Source: Sipunculus nudus (lineage: Eukaryota > Annelida > Sipuncula > Golfingiida > Sipunculidae). From it: 64,000 nt of DNA. The stretch is from NCBI GenBank assembly GCA_026874595.1, contig JAPPUL010000078.1, positions 265,729 to 329,728 on the forward strand. The letters are read 5' to 3'. Shown here in pieces: positions 27,550 through 37,886 of this stretch (position 1 is its first letter; each line of letters starts with the position of its first letter). Both the position numbers and the translations under genes were made by a program. The notes below the pieces were generated by a model, which was not told the DNA's origin, made no database searches, and saw only the letters and a program-made list of their open reading frames with translations.

Positions 27550-28359
27550 TTAACTTTTATCACTCTCAAGTATTAGCTCAAGCACCTTGTTCGCTTGATG
27601 ATGAGCTGCAACCCCTACCCTCGGCGACATAAGTCCCATCCCAGGCCGCGCCCCCGTCTTACCATCTCCCACTATATAAAGCCCTCTGCCAAGACGACGC
27701 ACCATAATCTTATTTGCATCACCATACCCCCCAAGACCTGATGCCATCACTATCTTTGCTTCCTTATCCCTTCCATAAATCGCATTCACTAGCATTGACT
27801 TAAGCTCCGCCCTGTCAAAACCCTCAACCAGTACACTAACTCCCTTAAATATATCATATATATTTTCTTCTGTCAGCACTATCTTGTGTCTTGATACTTC
27901 TACATAAGGATTTATACGCTTTAAATTTGCATACAAAGCATCAACCTTAACTTCTCCAAGCTGATCTACAAAGTATTGTTGTCTATTTAAATTACTTGGC
28001 TCAACTACATCATAATCCGCTATCACCAACTTCCCAACACCTACCCGAGCAAGAGCAACAGCTACAGAAGACCCAAGCCCACCAACACCCGCTATCCCTA
28101 CTATTGCACCCTTTAGCTTCTTATGCACTCCCGGTGTATGGCGTGATACCATAAGCCCTTCAAGTTCTTCTTTAGATGGCATCTCCCCTCGCTTTATTAA
28201 TACTACCTCATCTCCATCTGCTATCTCTATCTCAGCAAGCTCCACAGTCGCAAAACCATTGTAGATTACTATATCGGCATCCGCTTTATACTTTCTACGT
28301 AGCGATTCTAATGTCTGAGCTCTCTCATACTCATATGATGTCTCATTTACTTTTATCAT
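27550..28359 (-). CDS. thiF: ThiF-type adenylyltransferase with an N-terminal ThiS-like domain
   Basis: ThiF adenylates the C-terminus of ThiS. Residues 1-60 form a beta-grasp ThiS-like domain (MIKVNETSYEYERAQTLESL, ending in ADGDEVVLIKRGEMP) without a terminal Gly-Gly. The E1-like domain follows, with GAIVGIAGVGGLGSSVAVAL (nucleotide loop), LVIADYDVVEPSNLNRQQY (catalytic Asp and Arg region) and SVLVEGFDRAELK. The CxxC zinc pairs of E. coli ThiF are not visible, which is common in the shorter type. At 269 residues it leads the thiF-thiS-thiG-thiE run. No TPP riboswitch was recognised in the 197 bp upstream. Confidence 0.9.
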   Translation of the reverse strand: MIKVNETSYEYERAQTLESLRRKYKADADIVIYNGFATVELAEIEIADGDEVVLIKRGEMPSKEELEGLMVSRHTPGVHKKLKGAIVGIAGVGGLGSSVAVALARVGVGKLVIADYDVVEPSNLNRQQYFVDQLGEVKVDALYANLKRINPYVEVSRHKIVLTEENIYDIFKGVSVLVEGFDRAELKSMLVNAIYGRDKEAKIVMASGLGGYGDANKIMVRRLGRGLYIVGDGKTGARPGMGLMSPRVGVAAHHQANKVLELILESDKS

Positions 28360-28556
28360 TCGTTTACTTTCTAATTCGTCTTCTTTGTCTTTACGTCATA
28401 AGCTTTAGTATAAGCTAAGAAAATAATAAGACTTCAAAAAGTAAAGTACTTTGTTTTGTTTTATAAACTTATAAAACATAAAAGCATAAAAGTTATATAA
28501 TAACTGATATTGTCTAATTAGTCTTTTTTTCTTTTTTTCTTTCTAGTTAGTCTTTT

Positions 28557-29801
28557 TTACTTTCTTTCTAGAAATCTCTCAACATCCGATCCTGATACAT
28601 TTTGGAATATTTTAAGTCCAAATACCGGAACCATTGCCATTACATGATCAAATATATTTGCCTGTATCTCTTCATAGTTCCCCCAATCAGTGTCATTGGC
28701 AAATACATATATCTCTATTGGAAGCCCATGTTCACCAGGGGAAAGCTGTCTTACTAACAGTGTCTTACTTGTATCTATATTTGGATTTTGACGGAGATAT
28801 ATTTTAAGATACTCTCTAAATATCCCTATATTAGACATGCGACGGGAACCAAGTTCTGTAGGGCTTACGTCATGCTCTTTATTATAAGCATTTATTTCCT
28901 CAGACTTAGATGAAATATAGTCCTTAATTAAACGTACCTTAGAAATCTCTTCAATATCAGACGCATCACAAAAACGTATTGTTCTTAAATCTATGTATAT
29001 TGAACGTTTTATACGTCGCACCTTAGACTCTTGCATGCCTCGCCAGTTCTTAAATGCATCAGAGGCAAGCTTATATGGTGGTATGCTCGTTATGGTATTA
29101 TCAAAGTTTTTAACCCTTACCGTGTGCAGACTAATATCCATAACCTCACCATCAGCAGCAAACTGGGGTGCCTCAAGCCAATCACCTATATGTATTATAT
29201 CCCCGGATACTATCTGAAAACTTGCAACAAGTCCAAGAATTGTATCTCTAAATACAAATACTAAAACGGCTGTAATCGCACCAAGAGCTGTCACTATAGC
29301 TACAGGCGATATGCTTAGAAGTATCGCAATTATTAAAACTATTGCAATTGCATACATAACTAAAACAACAACCTGCACATAACTTTTAATTGGCCTCGTC
29401 CTAGCCACTTCAAGTTCGTTATATACTGCAAGTAACACCTTTAAAAAAGAATGCAAAGCCATAACAAATACAAGTGTTGCCGCCGAGGCTAATATCTTAT
29501 AAGAGATCTCTTCTAAAAGAGGACTTGCCAAAGCTGGTACTACAAAAGCTAAAACCCCAATAGGTATTAATAAAAGCAACTTGTTTAAGGTTTTATACTC
29601 TATTAAAAGATCATCAAAGTTGCTTTTAGTCGATTTAAAAAACCTAGCTACAAGTTTTAAGATAACCTGTTTCAACACAATATACAAAAGCCAACTTACA
29701 ACTAGTCCTACTATCAGTATAATAAGTCTTGATAGTAAAGACATACTCGCAAAGTCCATAGCTAATGTTTGCTTGAAAGTGTCTGTAAACATTTGTAACA
29801 T
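28557..29801 (-). CDS. MscS-family mechanosensitive channel (YbdG-like)
   Basis: The 414-residue inner-membrane protein has an N-terminal helix (about 25-45), two helices (about 72-120) and two more (about 140-200). The pore-lining MscS segment is ALGAITAVLVFVFRDTILGL. The beta domain follows (SGDIIHIGDWLEAP, GEVMDISLHTVRVKNFDNT) and then a soluble C-terminal domain with FKNWRGMQES. The DTILGLVASF and IGDWLE signatures are those of MscS channels, and the FKNW region resembles the YbdG/MscM subgroup. Such channels relieve hypo-osmotic stress. AGGAGG lies about nine bases before the ATG. It lies about 200 bp from the divergently oriented polA. Confidence 0.9.
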   Translation of the reverse strand: MLQMFTDTFKQTLAMDFASMSLLSRLIILIVGLVVSWLLYIVLKQVILKLVARFFKSTKSNFDDLLIEYKTLNKLLLLIPIGVLAFVVPALASPLLEEISYKILASAATLVFVMALHSFLKVLLAVYNELEVARTRPIKSYVQVVVLVMYAIAIVLIIAILLSISPVAIVTALGAITAVLVFVFRDTILGLVASFQIVSGDIIHIGDWLEAPQFAADGEVMDISLHTVRVKNFDNTITSIPPYKLASDAFKNWRGMQESKVRRIKRSIYIDLRTIRFCDASDIEEISKVRLIKDYISSKSEEINAYNKEHDVSPTELGSRRMSNIGIFREYLKIYLRQNPNIDTSKTLLVRQLSPGEHGLPIEIYVFANDTDWGNYEEIQANIFDHVMAMVPVFGLKIFQNVSGSDVERFLERK

Positions 29802-30009
29802 AATAGTCTATCCTCCTCCACACATAGTTATATTATGAATTAAGTTGCATACAAATTAACAATATGAGCTTTGCATGTCAAATTATCTGTTAGAAAAGAA
29901 CAATTAAACAGAATAAAAGCAGCCAAATAAACGTTAATATCTGTAAAGTTTAATATTCTTATATCAAGATTCTAAAAAAGAGCAACTATGACATATAAAG
30001 GCAATAAAA

Positions 30010-32892
30010 ATGACTACTAAAGAAGTTACAAATACTTTAAAAGATACCTTACTAATAGTAGATGGGTTTGGCCTAATATTCCGTGCTTTTTATGCGCTTG
30101 AAAAGCAAGGTTTAATGACTTCTAAAGGATTTCCAAGTTCTGCTATATATGGCTTTACTAGGATGCTTTTAAAGCTTATAAAAGTACATAAGCCAAAATA
30201 TTTTATAATAGCGCTTGACAGCAAGGAAAAGACATTCAGATATGATATAGACCCCAATTATAAAGCAAATAGACAAGAGCCCCCAGACAACCTCAAAAAG
30301 CAAATACCAATAATCCTATCGTTAATAAAGAAACTTGACATTTGCACGATAGAAATGGAAGGTTATGAGGCGGATGATATAATTGGGACCTTATGTAGTA
30401 AGTTTGGGGAGCGTGCAGATATAAACATATACATCTGCACATCCGATAAAGACATGCTCCAACTTGTAAAGAATAATGTATATGTTCTAAGTCCAAAACG
30501 AGGAACAAGCGAGTTTACTCATTACAATAAAAGAAAAGGTCAAGTCAAAATGGGATGTTTATCCCGAACAGATAGTAGACCTCTTATCCTTAATGGGCGA
30601 TAGCTCTGACAATATACCTGGAGTAAAAGGTATTGGTCCTAAAAACGCATCAAAACTATTAAATCGCTTTATCACCTTAGATGCTATATACAATAACTTA
30701 GAAAGCCTTGAAGATAATATAAAGACTAAACTAAGTAAAGGGTCAAAACCAAGCAAAAATAAGTAAAGAACTTTGTACTATTAAAACAGATTTAGATATA
30801 GAAGGAGATATAAAGAAGTTTAAACGAGAAGAACTAAATATAGAGGCAGCCTTTTCGATATTAAATGAATATGAGCTTAATAGTCTACTCAAAGACAGCT
30901 TATTAAAAAAAGCTCCCCCAAAAAAAGCTCCAGCTCCCCCAAAAAAAGCTCCCCAAAAAAAAGCTCCCCAAAAAGAGAGTGTTTTTTACAAGAGTTTAGA
31001 AAGTGCCAAGGATATTAAAGCGCTAAAGGATGAACTTATAAAGGCTAAAGAACTTGTAATATTACTTGAAACAGATTCAGATTACGGGATGGATGCAAAT
31101 ATAACTAGAATATATTTGTGTCTTGAGCAGGCAAGATGTTACTATATAAACTTTTCCTATAAAGCTTTAATGGCGGGACAGGCGAGAAAAGAAGATAATG
31201 AAAGAAAAGAAGATAATGAAAGAAAAGAAGATAAAGAGAAATATATCGCAATAAAAGAAATCCTTGAGGATAAAGATATAAAGAAGATAGGACATAATTT
31301 AAAATATCAAAAGGTAGTGCTTAGCAGCTACGGAATAAGTCTTAATGACATACATTTTGATACAATGCTTGCGTGGTACATGTTAAATCCTCAGGAGCAA
31401 GAGCAAAGTTTATTAAAAGTTGGAGAGAGTCTTTTAGGGAATTATAAGCTTGAAGCCAAAAACATATCAGAAAAGAACATATCGGAAGGTGATAAAGGTT
31501 CGAATGTATCAAAAGTAGGCTTAGAACAAGGTTTCTTTAATTTTGCTAATGCTTCTAAAGGGAACTAATAACATTGAAATAATGGATTCTGTAGAAAGTT
31601 CAGTTGAGCGAGCATATATAAATTTACTAGCTTATAAAGAATTAAAGTTACAAATAGACGAAAGTCTGATGAGAGAGCTTTACTACAGTGTAGAATTAGG
31701 TTTAATAGATGTGCTTGGGGATATGGAGCTTGCGGGAGTATTAATAGACACTAAACAATTTACAAAGCTATCAAATATTTATGGAGAGCGCCTTGAGGAG
31801 CTAAAAGAAGCCATTTACAAGGAAGCAGGAGAAGTATTTAATATAAACTCCCCTAAAAAGCTAAGTGCAATACTTTTTGAAAAGCTAAAGATAAAGCCCT
31901 TAAAGAAAACAAAAAGTTCATACTCAACAAACACAAGCGTACTTGAGAAATTAGAAAGTAAACATATAATCGCCAAATATCTTCTAGAATACAGAAAGCT
32001 AACAAAAGTAATACAAAATTATCTTGACCCCCTGCCAAAAGCAGTAAATGCAAAGACCGGCAGAATACACACAACCTTTAATCAAACAGTAACTCAAACA
32101 GGCCGGCTGTCCTCAAGCAATCCAAACATACAAAACATCCCAACAAAAGGGAAAATAGGAGATAATGTAAAACAAGGTTTCATAGCCAAAGAGAATCACA
32201 TATTACTAAGCGCGGACTACTCTCAAATAGAACTTAGAATACTCGCACACTACTCAGAAGATGAAAAGCTAATAGATGCCTATAAAAAGGATAAAGACAT
32301 CCACATCCAAACAGCAAAAGTAATATTCAAGAAGAAAGAAGGTGAAATTAGTAAAGAAGAACGTCAAATAGCCAAAACAATAAACTTCTCAATAATCTAC
32401 GGAATGGGAGCAAGACGTCTTGCTGAGGACTTAAAGATAGACTTTAAAAAGGCAAAAGAGTTCATAGAAGAGTATTTCAAGGAGTACAGAGGGATAAAGC
32501 GCTTTATGGAAGAGCAAATAGAGCTTGCATATAAGGAAGGGTATGTAAAGAGTTTATTTAATCGAGTAAGAAAGCTGCCTTCGTTAAGGTCGGGAAATGG
32601 AGTAGATAAAAGTTTTGGGGAGCGAGTTGCCATAAACACACCGATTCAGGCAACGAGTGCGGATATAATAAAGATAGCGATGCTAAGGATATGGGAAGAG
32701 ATGGGCAAGAAGGGTTTAAGGAGCAAGATGCTAATCCAGGTACACGATGAGCTTGTATTTGAGGTATTGGAAGGTGAGGTTTTGGAAATGGAGGAGCTTG
32801 TAAGGCGTTGTATGGAAGGAGTTTGCAAACTTAAGGTCCCACTTACGGTACGGATAGGGAAGGGAAGGAATTGGTATGAGGCAAACAGTTAG
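30010..32892 (+). CDS. polA: DNA polymerase I, three frameshifts
   Basis: Pol I fills gaps and removes primers. Three open segments in different frames together give 2883 bases. Removing one base at the A4 run 30529-30532, one at the CC 30749-30750 and one at the GGG 31560-31562 restores 2880 bases, about 959 residues. The 5' nuclease (VDGFGLIFRAFYAL, MGDSSDNIPGVKGIGPK) is followed by a Pro/Lys/Ala linker. An exonuclease-like domain comes next, then the polymerase: SADYSQIELRILAHYS (motif A), AKTINFSIIYGMGA (O helix) and IQVHDELVFEV (motif C). The proofreading residues look lost: ILLETDS where DTE is expected, and KYQKV where KYD is expected. coaE follows after 22 bp. Confidence 0.9.
30907..30975 (+). 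repeat. KKAPPKKAP in-frame repeat in polA linker
   Basis: AAAAAAGCTCCCC-type units are repeated four to five times in tandem, encoding Lys-Lys-Ala-Pro repeats in the linker after the 5' nuclease domain. Confidence 0.85.
31186..31236 (+). repeat. 18-bp in-frame repeat in the polA exonuclease-like domain
   Basis: GAAAGAAAAGAAGATAAT recurs with an 18-bp period about three times, adding RKEDNE units inside the exonuclease-like domain, which suggests this domain tolerates insertions. Confidence 0.85.
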
Positions 32893-32914
32893 TTAAAACG
32901 GTTAAAAAGGGAAG

Positions 32915-33508
32915 ATGAGAAAAGTTATAGGACTTACGGGAAGTTATTGCAGTGGTAAAACGACAGTGAGTGATATATTCAAGGAGAGTGGATATTATGT
33001 AATAGAGGTAGATAAGCTTGGGCATAAGGCATTGGAGGCGCAACAAGCTAGAGTAGTAAAGCATTTTGGAGCTAAGATACTAAATAATGGAGTTATAGAT
33101 AGAAAGGCATTAGGAGAAATAGTCTTTGCAGACAAGAAAGAGCTTATAAAGTTAGAAAGCATAGTGCACCCTTTAATGCGAGAGTATGTTTATGAGAGTA
33201 TTAAAAAGAGCAAGTCAAAGAAGATATTACTAAGCGCGGCGATACTAATAGAAATGGATTTACATAAAATCTGTAATTACAAAATACTTATATGGTCCCC
33301 AAAAGAGGCTATAATAGAACGTGGGAGAAAAAGAGATAATATTAACGATGCTAAGATAAAAAGAATACTAAAAAGTCAGTTGTCATTGAAGAAGCGCCTT
33401 AGGGTTGTCGACTTTAGGATAAGGAACAATAGCAATTATGAAGAACTTTATAATATCACAAAAAGGCTTATTTTACATTTGAATGAATTAAAATACAATA
33501 TAAAGTAA
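32915..33508 (+). CDS. coaE: Dephospho-CoA kinase
   Basis: CoaE phosphorylates dephospho-CoA, the last step of coenzyme A synthesis. The 197-residue P-loop kinase begins MRKVIGLTGSYCSGKTTVSD with Walker A GSYCSGKTT. VIEVDKLGHKAL has the base Asp, and IVHPLMREYV and LSAAILIEM are family strings. IWSPKEAIIERGRKRDN carries the lid arginines. The N-terminus and length are normal. AAGGGAAG lies just before the ATG and the gap to polA is 22 bp, so they are probably co-transcribed. Confidence 0.93.
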   Translation: MRKVIGLTGSYCSGKTTVSDIFKESGYYVIEVDKLGHKALEAQQARVVKHFGAKILNNGVIDRKALGEIVFADKKELIKLESIVHPLMREYVYESIKKSKSKKILLSAAILIEMDLHKICNYKILIWSPKEAIIERGRKRDNINDAKIKRILKSQLSLKKRLRVVDFRIRNNSNYEELYNITKRLILHLNELKYNIK

Positions 33509-33534
33509 TATCTAAACCATATGGAGATATGTTT

Positions 33535-34266
33535 ATGAGGGAAGATAGGCAAAATAGTATGAATATATCTGGGAAGACGCAGTCGGATTCTAATATGTAT
33601 GTATTATATCTGGATACAGCACGGGTTTTATGGCTAATAGCAAGTGGCTTATTTGTTATTGGAGTATCCTTTCTTGTAGGTTATTACTTGGGAAACAATA
33701 TAGCAAGCAGTTATATAGGGCTTAAAGAAAGGGTTTCATCGGAAGAGAGGCTTTTAGCAAAAGAAAAGGTTTTAGCAGAAGAAGCAGGTATGAGTAACGA
33801 TGTAGGCATGAGTAAAAAAGAGATTGAAGCATTTTCTAATATCAATGAGGTCAAAGCAGTTACTAAAGCGTTCTTTGAAAACAAAAAAGATACTACTACT
33901 GCTAAGAATAGCAAAAACCACAAAAGCAGTTTGTCTTCAAAAAAAATAAGAGCGGGAGCAAAGTCTAAAAAAGTATCTAGTAAAAGCACAAGAAATACTA
34001 AGAAACAACTTCTTAGAAAAGCTAACAAATACTCTATACAACTTGCAGCGTATAGAAGCAAAAAGAATGCTCTTTTCTATAAAAATAAATTATACGCTAA
34101 ATGGAAGAGTAAAGCTCATGTTGTGGTTAAAAAGGATAAAGCCGGCAAATACATGTATGTACTGCGTATAGGTAAGTTCGAATCATTGCAAGCTGCAAAA
34201 AAAGCCAAAGCTAAAGTATCAAAACAAGGGTTTTTCAAGAATGACAGTTTTATATTAAAAAGCTAA
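33535..34266 (+). CDS. SPOR-domain membrane protein
   Basis: The roughly 243-residue protein has a short cytoplasmic N-terminus and one transmembrane helix (about 25-48, VLWLIASGLFVIGVSFLVGY). A long Lys/Ser-rich extracytoplasmic linker follows, then a C-terminal SPOR domain (about 165-243, KYSIQLAAYRSKKNALFYKN to SFILKS). SPOR domains bind glycan strands lacking stem peptides at division sites, so a role in cell division or envelope is likely. An ATG at 33529 is open, but GGAG is eight bases before the ATG at 33535, which is chosen. It follows coaE by 26 bp. Confidence 0.85.
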   Translation: MREDRQNSMNISGKTQSDSNMYVLYLDTARVLWLIASGLFVIGVSFLVGYYLGNNIASSYIGLKERVSSEERLLAKEKVLAEEAGMSNDVGMSKKEIEAFSNINEVKAVTKAFFENKKDTTTAKNSKNHKSSLSSKKIRAGAKSKKVSSKSTRNTKKQLLRKANKYSIQLAAYRSKKNALFYKNKLYAKWKSKAHVVVKKDKAGKYMYVLRIGKFESLQAAKKAKAKVSKQGFFKNDSFILKS

Positions 34267-34328
34267 AATAGATATTTTATTTAACCTTTGCTTTTATACT
34301 ATATTAAATAGTCAAAACCTTAATTAGC

Positions 34329-35795
34329 CTAAGGGAGTCCTAATTTTTTAACTTCTTTATCCATCCAGCTTAAAGCCTTTTCTTCATCTTGTTCAATGAC
34401 TTTTTCAACACCTGTTTTAGCTATCTCTAAAAGCTGTTTGGATTGCTTGCGTAATTGAAAAGACTCTGTAACTTTTTGCTGGATTTCAAGTTGTTTTTCC
34501 TTTGGGAGGAGCGGTATTATTATTTTTACCAAGTCCTTCGGATAGATATATTGCTGTACCATACCACATTGAAATCTATTTGTAAGCTGAGGACCAATAG
34601 TGCTGTTTAATAGCACAACTAGGTAGTAGGGGTTTATTTTCTCTTTATTTACTCTAACCAAAGTGACAAAACTACCTATAGTTGATGGAATAGTTTCTTC
34701 AAAAATTAGGTTTGCTTTCCCAATATGTGGAGGTGCACCAACCGTGTATAGAACTAAATCTTCTTTTTGTAATATATACTGTTTGTTTTTTTCAACAAAC
34801 CTATTATTTGTGTATTTTGCATCATTTGCATTCCAGTAATCATCAGACAGGCAGTAATCTCCCATATGTTTTTGTGCAACTATAAACGTTTTGTTTTCTG
34901 CATCTATTTCTGAGTATGGGGGATTGGATGGAATGCCCTACTAAAAGGCATAAATCCTCTAGCGTATTCCATCCATTCTTATAATCTTTTATAAACTTAA
35001 TAATTTTGTCATATTTAGGTTGAAAATACTCAGCGTCAATACGACCAGCTTCTTTAGTATCAGAAAAGTTCTTAACAAAAGTAAGAGTATGTTTTGCTTT
35101 ATAGTCTAAAAGCCCTAACTCTTCTAATAAGAGCTTCTCTGCTTCTTGATACAATTTTCTTGATAACTTATGAATTGTTAATGTATTTTTGTATATTAAC
35201 TCTATATATAATTGAAAGCTATTACTTGGAATAAAACGTTTTTATCCTTTTAACTTGTGTTAGTAATAGATTTGGCTGAACACTACTAATAGTTAGTCTT
35301 TTTGATTGCCCTTTACCATACTTGCAGTTAAGATATATAGCAGTATAAAATGGCGATAGACTTTTCTTTATTTCAATATTGGCTATAGCTTGGTTTGAAT
35401 TTGTAGCTATAGGAGGGTCAAAAGCGATAGCTGCATTACCAATAGTACCTGCAATAGTTAAAAGGACTTGATTATCTTTTACTAAAGATTTCGAAAGGAT
35501 ATTAATACTCAAGTTTTTATCTATTTTTTACCGCGTTTGTATAATGTATTATACCAATACTAATATCTCCTACATTTAGATAGGGTACACCTTCTTTTTT
35601 AAATACGATGTTATTACATAAAGAATATGCTCCAAAGTTTATAATAGATTGGCTAAGATTCCCTAAATAATCCCATTTATTTTGCTTAATTTTAGATTCT
35701 AACTTTAAAATATCTTTTTTAAAAAATTCAGCGTCTATTCTAAAACTATCATTATCCTTTATAACCTCACTATAACTGACAATAGAAACCTGCAT
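34329..35795 (-). CDS. Restriction-modification specificity (HsdS-like) subunit, three frameshifts
   Basis: Four open segments together read as one specificity subunit. The first target-recognition half (MQVSIVSYSEVIKDNDSFRI, then LLTIAGTIGNAAIA with SNQAIANIEI) is followed by a conserved helical spacer (YQEAEKLLLEELGLLDYKA). The second half (EAGRIDAEYFQPKYDKIIKF, then PSTIGSFVTLVRVN) ends with the second spacer (PLLPKEKQLEIQQKV). Corrections are one base each in the T6 run 35524-35529, the A4 run 35233-35236 and the G5 run 34918-34922. The total then becomes 1464 bases, about 487 residues. The ATG follows the stop of the nuclease-methylase gene directly, so translation is probably coupled. 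The recognised sequence cannot be predicted. Confidence 0.85.
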
Positions 35796-37827
35796 CTAAT
35801 CCCCCTTATGAAAAGATAACCCTTCTCTCTTTGCCCAACTTATAAAAGCCTCTGCTATCCCATCTTCTAGTTCACCATTGTGATTATGTAAGTCATGATC
35901 TACTATATAATGACCCGTTTTATCCACTTTCTTTAAACCATCGCCATTCTTAACATAAACATAATCACCTGAATTATCCTTACCTCCCCTCTCTGATACT
36001 GCAAAGAAAATAGGGTAATCATCTCTCTTAGGACAGAGTCCCTCATCCCACTTTTGTAAGAATAAAATACTGGTCTTAGTACCCGTATGAGGTTTAAAAG
36101 TATTTTGATGTAAACCTACAACCCCTAAAATACGTGCTCTACTCGCTATATACTCCCTGATATCCTTATCAGATGTATTATTAAAACGACCTTGCGGTAA
36201 AACAATAGCCAGTCCTGCCACCAGCTTTAATAAAGTCTAGGTTACGCTCTATAAATAAAATATCTCTACCAACCTTAGATTTAAGCGTGTTCTTATTATT
36301 ATAAGCTAAATCGTATTTAGAAAGTATTCGAGACTCCTTAATATCACCTGCAAAAGGGGGGTTTGCCATTAAAACATCAAACCCAAACTCCTTATACCCA
36401 CTCTCTCCTTTTGGCCTTAACTTTTCAAGCCTTCTAAAACCATTGTCATAAGTCCTAAGCCAATCACGAGACTTTATAGTCTCATCCCATCTGCCATAAT
36501 CCAAAGTGTTTAAGTGTAATACGTTAGTCTGGCCATCTCCTGCAATAAGGTTTAAGGTCCTTGCAACCCTAACCACCTTTTCATCAAAATCTATCCCAAA
36601 AACTTTTAAAATGTCAGCCTTACTTTTTTAGGTATCTCAACATTAGAGAACAACTCTCCTGTTAAATGAAAAATAGTATGAACAGGAAAACCACATGAAC
36701 CAGAAGCTGTATCAACCATATACTCACCAGGCTTAGGGTTAAGCATCTTGACACACATATCTATAACATGACGTGGAGTGAAATATTGTCCCTTTTCACC
36801 TTTAGATGATTTGCTTACAAGATATTCAAAAGCCTCATCTATTATCTGTAAATTGGAGTTAAATAACTTAATATCTTGAAAGCTCGATATACAAATAGAT
36901 AAATGTGAAGGAGATAGGTTAATTTTACTATCACTAGAAAAAACACCCTCCCATTTCTCTTTAGCATCATTAAAGAGTTTTTCTACCTTCTTTTGTAGTT
37001 CAGCCTCACTTTGACCTGTATTCCTAAATTCTAATGCCCTAAAACCTCTATCATCAACTTTTTTAACATCCTCTATTACTTTTTTGTAATCACGGTTTTT
37101 AGCATCAGTAAGACTTTGCTCTATTATAGCTTTATCTGTCTTACTCTCAAGCTCATCATAGAGCTTTGTGAAAATTAACTTGAAAACTTCTTCAAATACA
37201 TCAACCCCCGCATTAGCAAGTACCTCATCTTCCATCTCTTCTATAATCTGCTTAAGAGTCTTGCCCTCAGTAAGTATTTTATCTTTAACAATTAAGTCTT
37301 TTAACGTAAACCTATCCTTTAATATATCACTAAGAGACTGACTAACACTCGGAATATCTGTTATGTCTTCAAAGTAATTAGGGTCTTTACGATTATAATG
37401 TGAAACCTGACTCCCATTTGTCCAAACTGCAATAGGGGCTCCAGTAGCATTAGTATATGACTTTAGCTGTTCTTTTCCTTCTTTTAACTTTGGCTTCTTA
37501 ACCTCAACTATTATAAATTCAACTGTAGGCCGGTCCTTATCCATAACAACAATATCAGCAGATTTAGTTTGCCTTCCAAAAGTAATCTTATGCTCTAATC
37601 TAATTCTCTCTTTTGGGTAAAGATACTCAGAAGTCAATTTATCAAGGTATAATTGTCTTACTATCTCTTCAGGCTTTAAACTGTACTTCTTTATTCCTTA
37701 TAAGGCATGTTATAAAATACTTATTACCCTTCTCTACAACCCTATTTTGAAGATTATTAATATACTCAGCTTTAAACAAAGTTAAGTTATAGCTTGAGTC
37801 TTTTAGAACTTTATATAAAATATCCAT
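35796..37827 (-). CDS. Fused HsdR-N nuclease / N6-adenine methyltransferase (BcgI-like RM subunit), three frameshifts
   Basis: From an ATG at 37827 (MDILYKVLKDSSYNLTLFKA) the frame shifts at the TTT seen as AAA at 37678-37680. It then gives an HsdR-N-type nuclease domain: PKERIRLEHKITFGRQTKSA, DIVVMDKDRP and IIVEVKKPKL, a PD-(D/E)xK site. A helical region follows, then an N6 methylase: KGQYFTPRHVIDMC, DTASGSCGFPV (motif I) and VLMANPPFAGDI (motif IV). The second and third shifts are a missing base near 36620 and an extra one near 36212. Net correction gives 2031 bases, about 676 residues. There is no helicase motor. With the adjacent specificity subunit it resembles type IIB (BcgI-like) systems. 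Confidence 0.82.
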
Positions 37828-37886
37828 GTCTACTCGCAATTATTTATTTCTTTTAGCATATAGCTTTATAGTAATTAGCTTCTATA

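Noticed and set aside
28360-28556. TPP riboswitch upstream of thiF
   Set aside because: The conserved CTGAGA and ACCTGATCTGG-type core elements are not present on the minus strand.
34329-37827. Complete type I restriction system
   Set aside because: No HsdR motor or helicase motif is present; the nuclease domain is fused to the methylase.
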